64,000 bases of DNA from positions 124,001 to 188,000 of the forward strand of contig CACEXK010000001.1 of assembly GCA_902563505.1 (NCBI GenBank), in the 5' to 3' direction. Below, in pieces: positions 8,648 to 18,187 of the stretch. The notes beneath the pieces were generated by a model. It did no database searches, had not been told where the DNA came from, and saw nothing but the letters and a program-made list of their open reading frames with translations. The position numbers and the translations under genes are program-made. Numbering within the stretch: the first letter of the stretch is position 1; every line of letters begins with the position of its first letter. The DNA is from an uncultured Alphaproteobacteria bacterium. Lineage in GTDB: Bacteria; Pseudomonadota; Alphaproteobacteria; Methylaequorales; Methylaequoraceae.

Positions 8648-9276
8648 AAAAGAATAAAAAATTTGATCTTCTGATGGAATTAAAAAAAAAAGGTATTTCA
8701 GACCCAAATGTATTAAATACTATTGAAACCACAGATAGAAGTTTATTTGTAGATAATTCTTTAAAAGAAAAATCTAATTTGAACATTGCTCTTCCTATTG
8801 ATTGTGGACAGACAATTTCTCAACCCCTTGTTGTTGCTTTAATGACTCAGTATCTTGAATTGAACAAGTCAATGAGGGTTTTAGAAATTGGTACAGGAAG
8901 TGGTTATCAAACCTATATACTTTCTAAATTATCAAGATTTATTTATACAATTGAGAGACATTATGTTCTCACAAAAAAAGCAGAAGAATTATTCAAAAAA
9001 CTTAGGGCAAGTAATATTTTTTGTAAATACGGTGATGGAGGACTTGGCTGGTATGATCAAGCGCCTTTTGATAGAATAATTGTAACAGCGAGTGCACCAG
9101 ATATACCAAGTAATTTATTAGATCAACTAAATGAGAATGGAATACTTATAATTCCTATCGGAGATGAACATAATGATCAAATTCTGAAAAAGGTCACTAA
9201 AAAGGGCAATGACTATTTGTTAGAAGATATTCTAAATGTAAGATTTGTCCCTATGTTAGAAGGTAAGGTTAAATAA
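8632..9276 (+). CDS. pcm: Protein-L-isoaspartate O-methyltransferase
   Basis: A 214-residue SAM-dependent methyltransferase. The family signature is seen in IDCGQTISQPLVVALMTQ and in motif I, VLEIGTGSGYQTYIL. The downstream segment GDGGLGWYDQAPFDRIIVTA is also typical. The enzyme methylates L-isoaspartyl residues in damaged proteins so that they can revert to aspartate, acting in the cytosol. The chosen ATG lies inside the serS end (16-base overlap), and an N-terminus of normal length results. nlpD begins one base after its stop. The pcm-nlpD pairing is common in Proteobacteria. Confidence 0.93.
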   Translation: MFENLKKNKKFDLLMELKKKGISDPNVLNTIETTDRSLFVDNSLKEKSNLNIALPIDCGQTISQPLVVALMTQYLELNKSMRVLEIGTGSGYQTYILSKLSRFIYTIERHYVLTKKAEELFKKLRASNIFCKYGDGGLGWYDQAPFDRIIVTASAPDIPSNLLDQLNENGILIIPIGDEHNDQILKKVTKKGNDYLLEDILNVRFVPMLEGKVK

Positions 9277-9277
9277 A

Positions 9278-10147
9278 ATGATATTTAAGTTTATATTCCT
9301 TTTAATTCTTTTAACTAGTTGTGAAAATATTTTTTATGATAGTTATAAAATTATTGATTTAAACAAACAAATCCAAAAAGATTCCCAACTTTATACGGTA
9401 AAAAAAGGTGACAATCTCTACTCGATTTCAAGAAAATTCAATGTTTCAATTGAAAAAATGATTAGAAAAAATAATATATCCCCACCTTTCAAAATTTTTC
9501 CTAAACAAAAAATTATTATTCCAAAAAAAAGAATACATGTTGTGAAAAAAGGAGATACGCTTTACTCAATTTCAAGGAATTATAAAACTGATCTTTTTTC
9601 AATTTCTAATATTAACAATATAGGAAATATTAATACCATTAAAGTTGGCCAAAAGTTATTTATTCCCTCTAGCGATAAAAAACTGACAAATAACAAAAAA
9701 AGAAAAAATGTTGTTGATAAAAAGTCATACAAAATAAAAAAATCATCTAGAAAAAAAACAATTATATCAACTAATAATTCTTTTATTTGGCCTGTTAAAG
9801 GGAAAATTGTATTAGGTTTTGGTAAGACAAATCCAGGATTTTATAATGATGGTATTAATATTAAATCTTCCCATGGTTCAAATGTAAAAGCCTCTCAAGA
9901 TGGAGAAGTTATTTACAGTGGTAATGAAATTCCTGGTTATGGAAATTTAGTTTTAATAAAACATTCAAAAAATTGGATTACAGCCTATGCTCATCTGGAC
10001 AAAATATATAAAAAGAAAGGAAGTTTAGTAAAAAAAGGAGATTATATTGGTTTAGTCGGTAAAAGTGGAAATGTTAATGAACCTCAACTTCACTTTGAAA
10101 TAAGAAAAGGTAAAGAGGCTGTTAATCCAATGCATTTTTTATCATAA
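9278..10147 (+). CDS. nlpD: NlpD-type lipoprotein with two LysM domains and a degenerate LytM domain
   Basis: The 289-residue product starts with a lipoprotein signal peptide; the lipobox LLTSC puts the lipidated cysteine at 15. Two LysM peptidoglycan-binding repeats follow (about 39-82 and 87-130, each with KKGDxLYSIS), then a basic linker and an M23/LytM domain (about 170-289) ending in LHFEIRKGKEAVNP. The first zinc-ligand motif, normally HxGxD, reads NDGINI at 190-195, so both metal ligands are lost. This fits NlpD-type amidase activators, which regulate septal amidases rather than cut peptidoglycan. The gene is the last of the long run that begins at dgt. Confidence 0.9.
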   Translation: MIFKFIFLLILLTSCENIFYDSYKIIDLNKQIQKDSQLYTVKKGDNLYSISRKFNVSIEKMIRKNNISPPFKIFPKQKIIIPKKRIHVVKKGDTLYSISRNYKTDLFSISNINNIGNINTIKVGQKLFIPSSDKKLTNNKKRKNVVDKKSYKIKKSSRKKTIISTNNSFIWPVKGKIVLGFGKTNPGFYNDGINIKSSHGSNVKASQDGEVIYSGNEIPGYGNLVLIKHSKNWITAYAHLDKIYKKKGSLVKKGDYIGLVGKSGNVNEPQLHFEIRKGKEAVNPMHFLS

Positions 10148-10164
10148 ATTTATTTATCTTATAA

Positions 10165-10938
10165 TTATATCTTAATTTTAAGGTTTTGTATGAATTGGTA
10201 AGCTGTTCTCCCTGAGAAATTTCCTTTTGCCAGAGACCACTCTAATGCTTTTTTGTCAATTTCATGGTTATGGTTTTTAGAATATTTCTTTATGTAATGA
10301 TTAATTATTTTTAAGTAATTTTCTTTATCATTTTCATGGAATCCAACCCAACAACCAAATCTATCTGATAAAGCAAGAATATTCGAGAGTATCTCTTTCC
10401 TTGATAAATCATCCTCGTTTTTAGAATTATCTTTTATGGATAAATGTCTTAAATTTGAAGTTACATAATATATTATATTTCCACTATTACTCAGCAAACT
10501 TCCTTCGATTAAACTCTTGAATAATCTAAAATGATCTTGATTATTGTTAAAAGCAATATCATCAATAAAAACTATAAACTTTTTTTTTAATCTTGAAAGG
10601 TCAAAGATTACATCAGGTAAATAATCTATACTACTGTTCAAGAATTCTATAAGTTTAATCTTTTGTTTACTTTCATTATTTATTGCTTTAATGACGCATT
10701 TTACTAAAGTCGATTTTCCCATTCCTCTAGCACCCCAAAGTAGGATATTATTGCAGCCTCCATTATTAATAAAAGATTTAGTGTTTTGGTACAAAATCTT
10801 TTTTTGTTCATCAACACACAAAATATCATTTAGTTCGATATCTATATCAGGCTTAAAGGACAACATCCTTTTGCTTTTAGGTAAAAAAATAAAAAAATCT
10901 TCCTTGTTAAATGCGTCTTTATTTATATAAAATTTCAT
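10165..10938 (-). CDS. DUF815-family AAA ATPase
   Basis: A 257-residue P-loop ATPase. Walker A is LLWGARGMGKST (residues 67-77) and Walker B is KFIVFIDDIAF. The C-terminal block ALEWSLAKGNFSGRTAYQFIQ, and the segment SDRFGCWVGFHE, are typical of the DUF815 family (COG2607). The biochemical role of these proteins is not firmly established. In Alphaproteobacteria the gene commonly sits between the pcm/nlpD block and yajC-secDF, as here. It is convergent with nlpD (17-base gap) and divergent from yajC. Family assignment is strong; cellular function remains open. Confidence 0.85.
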   Translation of the reverse strand: MKFYINKDAFNKEDFFIFLPKSKRMLSFKPDIDIELNDILCVDEQKKILYQNTKSFINNGGCNNILLWGARGMGKSTLVKCVIKAINNESKQKIKLIEFLNSSIDYLPDVIFDLSRLKKKFIVFIDDIAFNNNQDHFRLFKSLIEGSLLSNSGNIIYYVTSNLRHLSIKDNSKNEDDLSRKEILSNILALSDRFGCWVGFHENDKENYLKIINHYIKKYSKNHNHEIDKKALEWSLAKGNFSGRTAYQFIQNLKIKI

Positions 10939-11046
10939 ATTTTACTTGATGCATTTTTGCATTCCCTTATTTTATACTTGAAATATTAATGTTTTAATAT
11001 ATTGATCTTTAGTATTAATAATTAAAAACTTTTTTCAAGGAGTTTT

Positions 11047-11349
11047 ATGTTCAATTTTGCTTATGCTCAATCTAGCGCTCAGCAGCCATCTATGCTAGCT
11101 TCATTTGTTCCTTTAATTTTGATCTTTCTGATCTTTTACTTTCTATTAATCAGACCTCAACAAAAAAGACAAAAGGAACATAAGCTGCTTTTAGATGCAA
11201 TTCAGAGAGGCGACGAAATTTTAACAAGTGGTGGAATAGTTGGAAAGGTAACAAAAGTTGATGGTGAAAAACTTAGTGTTGATATCTCATCTAATGTAAA
11301 TGTTATAGTCATAAGATCAACTGTTGCGGATGTACTAAAAAAAAAGTAA
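11047..11349 (+). CDS. yajC: Preprotein translocase accessory subunit YajC
   Basis: A 100-residue protein with one transmembrane helix (about 18-37) ending in the family signature YFLLIRPQQKRQKEHK. A small cytosolic domain follows, containing GDEILTSGGIVGKVTKV. YajC associates with SecDF and SecYEG in the inner membrane. The gene has a good ribosome site (AAGGAG, 7 bases before ATG) and is followed 4 bases later by secD. The standard alphaproteobacterial yajC-secD-secF operon begins here. The 108-base gap to the divergent DUF815 gene presumably contains the promoter, but no convincing -35/-10 pair was found. Confidence 0.96.
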   Translation: MFNFAYAQSSAQQPSMLASFVPLILIFLIFYFLLIRPQQKRQKEHKLLLDAIQRGDEILTSGGIVGKVTKVDGEKLSVDISSNVNVIVIRSTVADVLKKK

Positions 11350-11353
11350 GGGT

Positions 11354-12928
11354 ATGCTTAAAATTAATAAATGGAGAGTTTTGCTAGTCTTTTTTATATG
11401 CCTAACAGGAGTTTACTTTCTAATCCCAAATCTCTTTAATAAATCTGAGGTTACTGCTTTACCTTCTTATCTCTCCAAGAAACAAGTTAATCTGGGTCTT
11501 GACCTTCAGGGTGGATCTCATTTATTACTGGAGGTAGACACAAATGTTGTTTTGAAAGAAAAATCAGAATATCTAGTTGATGATATAAGATCATCTCTAA
11601 GAAAGAGTAAAATCAAGTATTCTAATCTTGGTTCAAAGGTTAAAGGAGCTATTGTTACAATAACCGATTCAGTAAAAGTTGACCTTGCTAGGGATGTTAT
11701 TAGAAAAAATATTGATAATGGCATAAATATTAAAACTGATTCAAATAAGTTAATACTATCTTTCTCTGAAGAGTTTATTCTTAATTCAAACAATCAAACT
11801 GTTGATCAATCTATAGAGGTTGTTAGAAAAAGAGTAGATGAATCTGGCACTAAAGAACCCATTATCCAAAAACAAGGTGAAAAAAGAATAATAGTTCAAT
11901 TACCTGGAATCAAGGACCCTGAAAGAGTTAAAGCTTTAATTGGAAGAACTGCAAAACTCAATTTTCATCTTTTAGATCCGACAACTGTTGAGTTAGCAGA
12001 ACAAAGAGGAAAATTACCTCCTGGAACATTTAAAGTTTCTAATGCTGACCCCACGGCATATGAAAAGGAGTTTGTTGTAAAGAAAAGAGTTTTACTTACA
12101 GGTGAGAGATTGAAAAATGCTGCAGCAACTATTGATCAACAAACAGGAAGATATGTTGTTGCTTTTGAATTTGACAGAAAAGGGGCCAAAAAATTTGGTA
12201 AGATAACCACAGAAAATACATTTCAAAGATTAGCTATATTACTTGATAATAAAGTCATAAGTGCTCCCCAAATAAGAGAACCAATAACTGGTGGACAAGG
12301 TAATATTAGTGGAAACTTTTCACCTGAGGCTGCCAATGATTTAGCTGTTTTGTTAAGAGCAGGTTCATTGCCTGCACCAATAGATGTTCTTGAGGAAAGA
12401 ACAGTAGGTCCAAGCTTAGGTATTGACTCTATAAACGCAGGTAAAAAAGCTCTCATGATTGGATTTATTTTAGTTATAATTTTTATGGTATTTAGATATC
12501 GTTTTTTTGGCTTAATAGCAGATATTGCAATACTTACTAATATAGTATTACTGATTGCTCTTCTAAGTATTATAGAAGCTACACTTACAATGCCTGGTAT
12601 TGCTGGGATTGTTTTGACCATTGGTATGGCTGTCGACGCTAATGTTTTAGTTTTTGAGAGAATTAAAGAAGAGTTAAGATCGGGTAGATCTATTATTAAC
12701 TCTGTTGATCTTGGTTATAAATTTGCAATTAAAACAATTCTAGATGCCAATATTACAACTTTAATTGCTGCACTTCTTTTATATAATTATGGTTCAGGAC
12801 CAATCAAAGGTTTCGCAGTTACCTTAAGTATCGGGATTTTAACCTCAATGTTTACAGCTTTAGTTTTAACAAAATTAATAGTTAGTGTTTGGATATTAAA
12901 ATTAAAACCTAATAAAATATTTTTGTAG
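11354..12928 (+). CDS. secD: Protein translocase subunit SecD
   Basis: A 524-residue RND-family membrane protein. The first helix is followed by the SecD hallmark VNLGLDLQGGSHLLLEV (about 45-61) and a large periplasmic P1 domain. The family blocks VVRKRVDESGTKEP and ILLDNKVISAPQI are present. Five further helices end the protein and include the conserved GMAVDANVLVFERIKEE in TM4. SecDF uses the proton gradient to complete export of Sec substrates on the periplasmic side. SecD and SecF are separate genes, 7 bases apart. Confidence 0.97.
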   Translation: MLKINKWRVLLVFFICLTGVYFLIPNLFNKSEVTALPSYLSKKQVNLGLDLQGGSHLLLEVDTNVVLKEKSEYLVDDIRSSLRKSKIKYSNLGSKVKGAIVTITDSVKVDLARDVIRKNIDNGINIKTDSNKLILSFSEEFILNSNNQTVDQSIEVVRKRVDESGTKEPIIQKQGEKRIIVQLPGIKDPERVKALIGRTAKLNFHLLDPTTVELAEQRGKLPPGTFKVSNADPTAYEKEFVVKKRVLLTGERLKNAAATIDQQTGRYVVAFEFDRKGAKKFGKITTENTFQRLAILLDNKVISAPQIREPITGGQGNISGNFSPEAANDLAVLLRAGSLPAPIDVLEERTVGPSLGIDSINAGKKALMIGFILVIIFMVFRYRFFGLIADIAILTNIVLLIALLSIIEATLTMPGIAGIVLTIGMAVDANVLVFERIKEELRSGRSIINSVDLGYKFAIKTILDANITTLIAALLLYNYGSGPIKGFAVTLSIGILTSMFTALVLTKLIVSVWILKLKPNKIFL

Positions 12929-12935
12929 GATTCTC

Positions 12936-13811
12936 ATGAAGTTTAATATTGATTTTCATAAATACAGAAAAATTGCATTTCTACTTTCAATAATTTTGAC
13001 CTTTTATTCTTTATTTTTGTTCATAAAGAATAATCTGAATTTGGGTATAGACTTTAAAGGCGGAATAATGGTTGAAGCAGGATTCTCATCAGAACCAAAC
13101 CTTTCAGTCTTAAGAGATAATATTTCTAAATTATCAATTGGTAATGTTGAAATTCAGGAATTTGGTGATCCCAGAAATATACTTTTTAGAATTGAAAAGC
13201 AAGACAAAGAAAAAGATCAGAAAAATGTTATAAATAAATTAAAAGCTGAGCTTCCAGAAGATATAGACTATAGAAGAATTGAATTCGTTGGTCCAAAAGT
13301 TGGGAAAGAATTGCAAATCATGGGCTTTAAGGCTGTAATGTTTTCTCTTATGGCTATGTTTGTCTATATTTGGTTTAGATTTTCTGGATGGCAATTTGGT
13401 TTAGGTGCATTAATCGCTTTATTTCATGATGTTATTTCCACTATAGGTTTTTTCTCCTTGACTCAAATTGAGTTTAATCTTGCATCTATTGCCGCAATAT
13501 TAACAATTGCTGGATATTCAATTAATGATACGGTTGTTGTTTTTGATAGAGTTAGAGAAAATCTTGTTAAAACTGATTCTAATTTATCCTCTTTACTTAA
13601 TAAATCAATAAATCAAACTTTGTCTAGAACTATTATGACTTCTCTTACAACCTTATTGGCTTTGTTAGCCTTATTTATATTCGGTGGAGAGGTTGTTAGA
13701 GGATTTGTAAGTGCAATGATTTGGGGTGTTTTAGTGGGGACTTATTCTTCAATCTTTATAGCGTCCCCACTAATTATACTTTTAGGTTTTGTAAGAGAAA
13801 AAAAAAATTAA
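12936..13811 (+). CDS. secF: Protein translocase subunit SecF
   Basis: A 291-residue RND-type protein with six helices. Signature blocks are NLGIDFKGGIMVEA near the first helix, EFVGPKVGKEL before TM2, GYSINDTVVVFDRVREN, and NQTLSRTIMTSLTTLLALL. It forms the SecDF complex with the preceding gene. The stop region overlaps by four bases the stop of the PuuD-like gene on the opposite strand, so there is no room for a conventional terminator between them. Confidence 0.97.
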   Translation: MKFNIDFHKYRKIAFLLSIILTFYSLFLFIKNNLNLGIDFKGGIMVEAGFSSEPNLSVLRDNISKLSIGNVEIQEFGDPRNILFRIEKQDKEKDQKNVINKLKAELPEDIDYRRIEFVGPKVGKELQIMGFKAVMFSLMAMFVYIWFRFSGWQFGLGALIALFHDVISTIGFFSLTQIEFNLASIAAILTIAGYSINDTVVVFDRVRENLVKTDSNLSSLLNKSINQTLSRTIMTSLTTLLALLALFIFGGEVVRGFVSAMIWGVLVGTYSSIFIASPLIILLGFVREKKN

Positions 13812-14401
13812 TAGAGATTTTGTGCCCCAACCATACAATATAACATAGGAATTGAGAGCAAGGTATTTGTTCTAGAGAACAGCATCGCTTTTTTTGCAGC
13901 AGATGCTTTTTCTTCTGCATTAACGCTTACAATACCTAGCGCTTTTTTTTGATTTGGCCATATTATGGCCCAGACATTAAAAGCCATTATTATTCCTAGC
14001 CACATGCCAATACCAATCATAAAATATTTAGCATCATAAGTTTTAAGTGATATAGCGTCGCGAAGGTAACCATTTAGGTGAGCTAAAATCAAGCCAGTAA
14101 GAAGTGTAGCCAATGCTGCCCATCTAAACCAAAAAAGAGCTTTTGGAGCAATGAATTTGGAAATAGCGGGTTTTTGATCATCTGGAATGCTAGGCATACT
14201 AGGAATTTGAACAAAATTAAAATACCATAGCAAACCTATCCACATTACACCTGATAATACATGCAACCATCTAAATAAAAAATTTAAGAATGTGTAGTCG
14301 AAATAAAACTCTGTTATACCTGAGATTATAAAAATTATTAGTGTTAATAAAATAAAACCGCTGATGACAGTTTTTGAAAGTGAAGATAATATACTAAACA
14401 T
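13808..14401 (-). CDS. Membrane protein resembling the N-terminal domain of urate hydroxylase PuuD
   Basis: A 197-residue integral membrane protein with about five hydrophobic helices. The pattern FRWLHVLSGVMWIGLLWYFNFVQ, later WFRWAALATLLTGLIL and NVWAIIWPNQKKALG, resembles the PF06181 urate-oxidase N-terminal family (COG3748). Full-length PuuD has a C-terminal cytochrome c domain. No CxxCH motif is present here, so this is a membrane-domain-only version. Several histidines within helices could bind heme or metal. Urate oxidation should not be assumed, since no purine catabolic genes are nearby. The gene is convergent with secF. Similar stand-alone proteins are, as I recall, common in marine Alphaproteobacteria. 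Confidence 0.6.
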   Translation of the reverse strand: MFSILSSLSKTVISGFILLTLIIFIISGITEFYFDYTFLNFLFRWLHVLSGVMWIGLLWYFNFVQIPSMPSIPDDQKPAISKFIAPKALFWFRWAALATLLTGLILAHLNGYLRDAISLKTYDAKYFMIGIGMWLGIIMAFNVWAIIWPNQKKALGIVSVNAEEKASAAKKAMLFSRTNTLLSIPMLYCMVGAQNLY

Positions 14402-14449
14402 GTCTACTCCATATGATTGTTTTATTAATATTTATAATTTTATGTTGAT

Positions 14450-15040
14450 GTGAATTCAAGAAATCTTTTTTATGTAAGAAACTTACAGTCAAAATTTTAC
14501 TTTCGAAAAAATCAAATTGTTAAAAGTTTATTTTTTTTAGAAAATTACTTATTTAGTCTAACTAAACAAACAGAAGAAGAATTTATTGTAAAAATAAAAA
14601 TTAAATGGATTTATGATCAGATTTCACAAGGTAAATTTTCGAATGAAATAACAAAAAATCTTATTGAGTTAAATGATAAAAAAATTTTACACAAAATTTT
14701 AAATTTAGTGGAACTTTACAGCGATATAATATGTATTAATGATGAAATTAATTTAATCGAAAAATTCAAAACTTTCTCAAATAAATTTAATAATTTACTT
14801 TCCTTATCAAAATCTAAAGATTTCCAAACCTCATATCTTTTTCAATTGATCCAATTAGTTTATAAAAATTCACTAAATATTAATTATGATTTATTAGAAG
14901 AGTATTTTTTAGATACTAATAAAAGCTCGATCGATATTTTTGAATCAGTTTTTATTGAGATTTTTTTAAAAAAAAAAAAATTGAAAATTACCAAAAGTTA
15001 TTATTTATTTAAATTATTAATTGGATCCATAAAAAAATGA
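14450..15040 (+). CDS. Divergent protein, possibly squalene/phytoene synthase-like
   Basis: A 196-residue, probably all-helical, Lys/Ile-rich protein read from GTG (an in-frame ATG start is blocked by stop codons). It has no signal peptide. The segment EEFIVKIKIKWIYDQISQG is reminiscent of the LGEIRLQWW block in squalene/phytoene-synthase-like proteins (NDUFAF6 relatives). In many Alphaproteobacteria such a gene follows secDF. The Asp-rich prenyl-diphosphate binding motifs are not visible, so enzymatic activity is unlikely. The assignment rests mainly on context plus one weak motif. It overlaps the next gene by four bases. Confidence 0.4.
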   Translation: MNSRNLFYVRNLQSKFYFRKNQIVKSLFFLENYLFSLTKQTEEEFIVKIKIKWIYDQISQGKFSNEITKNLIELNDKKILHKILNLVELYSDIICINDEINLIEKFKTFSNKFNNLLSLSKSKDFQTSYLFQLIQLVYKNSLNINYDLLEEYFLDTNKSSIDIFESVFIEIFLKKKKLKITKSYYLFKLLIGSIKK

Positions 15041-15285
15041 AAAACTATATAATTCTTTTTCTATCATTAATTTTTTTTAATTTGACACTTTATTTGGCTT
15101 TGGAAATAAATAAACTCTTTTTTTATCTTTTAGCTTCATTTTTAGTTTTTTATAATTTTTGTATTTTGCAGATCTTAAGTAGAGAATCTGTGAATAAGAA
15201 AAATGAAAATATTAAAAAGGAATTTGATTCCTCTGCGGATGAGCATCCTATTATAAAGGCCGCTAGAGAGAGATTGGGTAAATAA
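15037..15285 (+). CDS. Small two-helix membrane protein of unknown function
   Basis: An 82-residue protein with two adjacent hydrophobic helices (about 4-23 and 27-47), forming a hairpin. A charged cytosolic tail ends in HPIIKAARERLGK, which looks like a conserved element because it is less AT-driven than the rest. I do not recognise the family. It is coupled to the preceding gene by an ATGA overlap, and its stop codon directly abuts the uvrA stop on the other strand. Confidence 0.7.
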   Translation: MKNYIILFLSLIFFNLTLYLALEINKLFFYLLASFLVFYNFCILQILSRESVNKKNENIKKEFDSSADEHPIIKAARERLGK

Positions 15286-18120
15286 TTATTTTTCTAAAAA
15301 TTCTTTGAGACAATTTGCAGTATCATTATTTTTTAGAGTGATGAGTTTGTCAACTGAACCCTCAAAAAGAACAAATCCACCTTTATCACCACCTTCAGGG
15401 CCAAGATCAACAACCCAGTCAGAGGTTTTAATCACATCTAGATTGTGTTCTATTACAATAACAGTATTTTCTTTCTCAACAAAACCATGAAGTATCTCCA
15501 AAAGCTTTTTTACATCATGAGTATGGAGACCAGTAGTTGGCTCATCTAAGATATAAAGAGTTTTTCCAGTTGATCTTTTAGCAAGTTCTTTTGCGAGTTT
15601 TATTCTTTGAGCTTCGCCACCAGAGAGTGTTGTAGCTGATTGACCAATCTTTATATACTCTAATCCAACATTCTTAAGTGTGATTAACTTTGATGAAATT
15701 GATGGGATTGCTTTGAAGAAGTCTAAACCTTCTTCTACTGTCATATTTAAAACATCACTTATATTTTTCCCTTTAAATTTAACTTCCAGTGTTTCACGAT
15801 TAAATCTATTGCCTTTACACAGATCACAAGTAACAAATACATCTGCTAAAAAATGCATTTCAATTCTTATTACCCCATCACCTTGACAATTCTCACATCT
15901 TCCCCCTTTAACATTAAATGAAAATCTTCCTGGTTTATATCCTCTAACACGCGATTCAGGAAGATTAGAATACCATTCTCGTATAAAAGTGAAGCAACCT
16001 GTATAAGTTGCAGGGTTTGATCTTGGAGTTCTTCCTATTGGGCTTTGATTAATCTCGATAATTTTATCGATATTATGATCACCATTTAATGATTTAATTG
16101 GAAGTGATTTTTCATTAGAATTATTGATTCTTTTTGAAAGACTTTTATAGAGTGTTTCAATAATCAGTGAAGACTTTCCTCCACCAGATACACCAGTAAT
16201 TGTTATAAAATTTTTTAACGGAAACTTTATGTCAATATTTTTAAGATTATTTCCACTTGCACCAATTAATTCTATAAATCTATTAGATTTAGAAGTTCTT
16301 TTTTTTATTATTTCTATTTCTAATTCTTTTGAAATATATTTACCTGTCAGACTTTCTTTATTTAATTTTATATCCTCTGGTTTCCCTTTTGCTACAATAT
16401 TGCCACCATTAACACCCGCACCTAGACCAATATCGATTATATAATCGGATTCAAGAATTGTTTCTTCATCATGTTCAACCACAATTACTGAATTACCAAG
16501 ATCTCTTAGTTTTTTTAGTGTACTAATTAATTTTTTATTATCTTTTTGATGAAGTCCAATCGATGGTTCATCAAGAACGTACAATACACCTGTAAGACCG
16601 GAACCAATCTGTGATGCTAATCTGATTCTCTGACTTTCACCACCTGAGAGTGTTGTGGAACTTCTTGATAATTGAAGGTAACTTAGACCTACATTATTCA
16701 AAAATGACAGTCTATCAATAATTTCTTTTAAAATCTTCTCAGAAATTTGCTTCTGATAGTCACTTAATTTTTTTTCAAGTCCTTTAAACCAAACTAGTGC
16801 TTTCTCAATTGATAACTCAGTGATTTCATTTATTGAATATGAATTAATTTTAACTGCCAATGCTTCTTTTTTTAATCTAGCTCCGTTACAACTCTCGCAA
16901 ACAAATTTGTTTAAATATTTATTTAACTCCTCTCTTTGCCACATATCAGATCTTTTTAATTTTTTTTCCAGGAAACCAATCACCCCATTAAATTCTCTAT
17001 CGTAACTCCAACCAGTATTAGTATTATAAAAATTTATATTTTTACCATCACCAAAAATTATTTGTTTTCTTTTAATTTCATTGATTTCTGACCATTTTGT
17101 ATTTGGCTTAATTTTACAGTGTTTTGAAACTTCAATTAAGAGATCTCTGTAAAATTGATTGTTTTTATTCCAGGGGAGAATTACTCCCTCTAATAATGAA
17201 AGATCTGGATTTCCAATAATTAAATCAGGATCAAATTTTTCGTTATATCCGAGGCCGTCACAATCAACGCAAGCACCGTTTGGACTATTGAAAGAAAATA
17301 ACCTTGGTTCGATTTCTTCTATTGTAAAGCCTGAAATGGGACAAGCAAATTTTGATGAAAATATGAATTCTTTTTGTTTATTTGCTTCATAAAAATATAT
17401 AACTCCGTCAGATATATTTAAAGCTGTTTCAATCGATTCAGAAATTCTTTTCTTGTACTTCTTATCAATTTTAAATCTATCAACAACAACTTCAATGTTA
17501 TGCTTTTTATTTTTATCAAGCTTGGGAATATTTTCTGAAGTTACAATCTCATTGTTGATTCTAAATCTAACGAATCCTTTTTTAATTAAATCTGTGATTT
17601 CTTTTTTGAATTCCCCCTTTCTTGATTTGATAATTGGAGCTAGTAAGAGAAAATTACCAATGTCATCGAGTTTAAAGAAATCGTCAACTATTTCCTCTAC
17701 ACTCATTGATCTAATTTCCTTGCCTGTTAAAGGAGAATAGGGAATTCCAATCCTTGCAAATAATACTCTAAAATAATCATAAATTTCTGTAACAGTTCCA
17801 ACTGTTGATCTTGGATTCTTTGATGTTGTTTTTTGATCAATAGAAATTGATGGTGATAGACCTTCAATTAGATCTACATCAGGTTTTTCCATCATATTAA
17901 GAAACTGTCTTGCATAAGAAGACAAACTTTCCACATATCTTCTTTGGCCTTCAGCATAAATAGTATCAAAAGCCAAAGATGATTTTCCCGAACCAGAAAG
18001 ACCACTAATTACAACAAACTTATTTTTTGGAATATCTATGTTTATATTTTTAAGATTATGTTGTCTGGCACCAATAATTTTAATAGTATTCTGAGATGAT
18101 TGATGTTTAATTTTTTTCAT
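15286..18120 (-). CDS. uvrA: Excinuclease ABC subunit A
   Basis: A 944-residue tandem ABC ATPase. The first Walker A is GLSGSGKSS (40-48) and the second is GVSGGGKSS (about 650). Two ABC signatures, [14 protein letters not shown] and [14 protein letters not shown], and two DEP(S/T) Walker B sites are intact. The C-terminal zinc module is intact as [11 protein letters not shown] with [10 protein letters not shown]. In the N-terminal zinc module the first CxxC reads CPIS and the second is CVDC, so one ligand is serine; I recall the same CPxSGFTI variant in other Alphaproteobacteria. UvrA scans DNA for bulky lesions and loads UvrB in nucleotide excision repair. It is divergent from ssb. Confidence 0.97.
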   Translation of the reverse strand: MKKIKHQSSQNTIKIIGARQHNLKNINIDIPKNKFVVISGLSGSGKSSLAFDTIYAEGQRRYVESLSSYARQFLNMMEKPDVDLIEGLSPSISIDQKTTSKNPRSTVGTVTEIYDYFRVLFARIGIPYSPLTGKEIRSMSVEEIVDDFFKLDDIGNFLLLAPIIKSRKGEFKKEITDLIKKGFVRFRINNEIVTSENIPKLDKNKKHNIEVVVDRFKIDKKYKKRISESIETALNISDGVIYFYEANKQKEFIFSSKFACPISGFTIEEIEPRLFSFNSPNGACVDCDGLGYNEKFDPDLIIGNPDLSLLEGVILPWNKNNQFYRDLLIEVSKHCKIKPNTKWSEINEIKRKQIIFGDGKNINFYNTNTGWSYDREFNGVIGFLEKKLKRSDMWQREELNKYLNKFVCESCNGARLKKEALAVKINSYSINEITELSIEKALVWFKGLEKKLSDYQKQISEKILKEIIDRLSFLNNVGLSYLQLSRSSTTLSGGESQRIRLASQIGSGLTGVLYVLDEPSIGLHQKDNKKLISTLKKLRDLGNSVIVVEHDEETILESDYIIDIGLGAGVNGGNIVAKGKPEDIKLNKESLTGKYISKELEIEIIKKRTSKSNRFIELIGASGNNLKNIDIKFPLKNFITITGVSGGGKSSLIIETLYKSLSKRINNSNEKSLPIKSLNGDHNIDKIIEINQSPIGRTPRSNPATYTGCFTFIREWYSNLPESRVRGYKPGRFSFNVKGGRCENCQGDGVIRIEMHFLADVFVTCDLCKGNRFNRETLEVKFKGKNISDVLNMTVEEGLDFFKAIPSISSKLITLKNVGLEYIKIGQSATTLSGGEAQRIKLAKELAKRSTGKTLYILDEPTTGLHTHDVKKLLEILHGFVEKENTVIVIEHNLDVIKTSDWVVDLGPEGGDKGGFVLFEGSVDKLITLKNNDTANCLKEFLEK

Positions 18121-18132
18121 TAATTTCTTTTT

Positions 18133-18162
18133 TTGACATATTTTATTTTATTTTTTTATGAT
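18133..18162 (+). promoter_or_regulatory. Sigma-70 type promoter for ssb-gyrA
   Basis: TTGACA at 18133-18138 and TATGAT at 18157-18162 are separated by 18 bases, and the ssb start follows 25 bases after the -10. This is one of the two clearest -35/-10 pairs in the window. No alphaproteobacterial LexA box (GTTC-N7-GTTC) was found between uvrA and ssb, so SOS control of this divergent pair is not supported. Confidence 0.6.
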
Positions 18163-18187
18163 AGTATTACTTATTTAGCTAATTAAG

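Noticed and set aside
12223-12621. 132-codon frame antisense to secD
   Set aside because: It lies entirely within the conserved SecD helices on the other strand and has no start signal or family resemblance.
15305-17740. Several open frames on the plus strand opposite uvrA
   Set aside because: They mirror the uvrA coding sequence, lack ribosome sites and resemble no protein; the uvrA frame is unambiguous.
18121-18187. LexA/SOS box between uvrA and ssb
   Set aside because: No GTTC-N7-GTTC pattern was found; only a sigma-70 promoter is visible.
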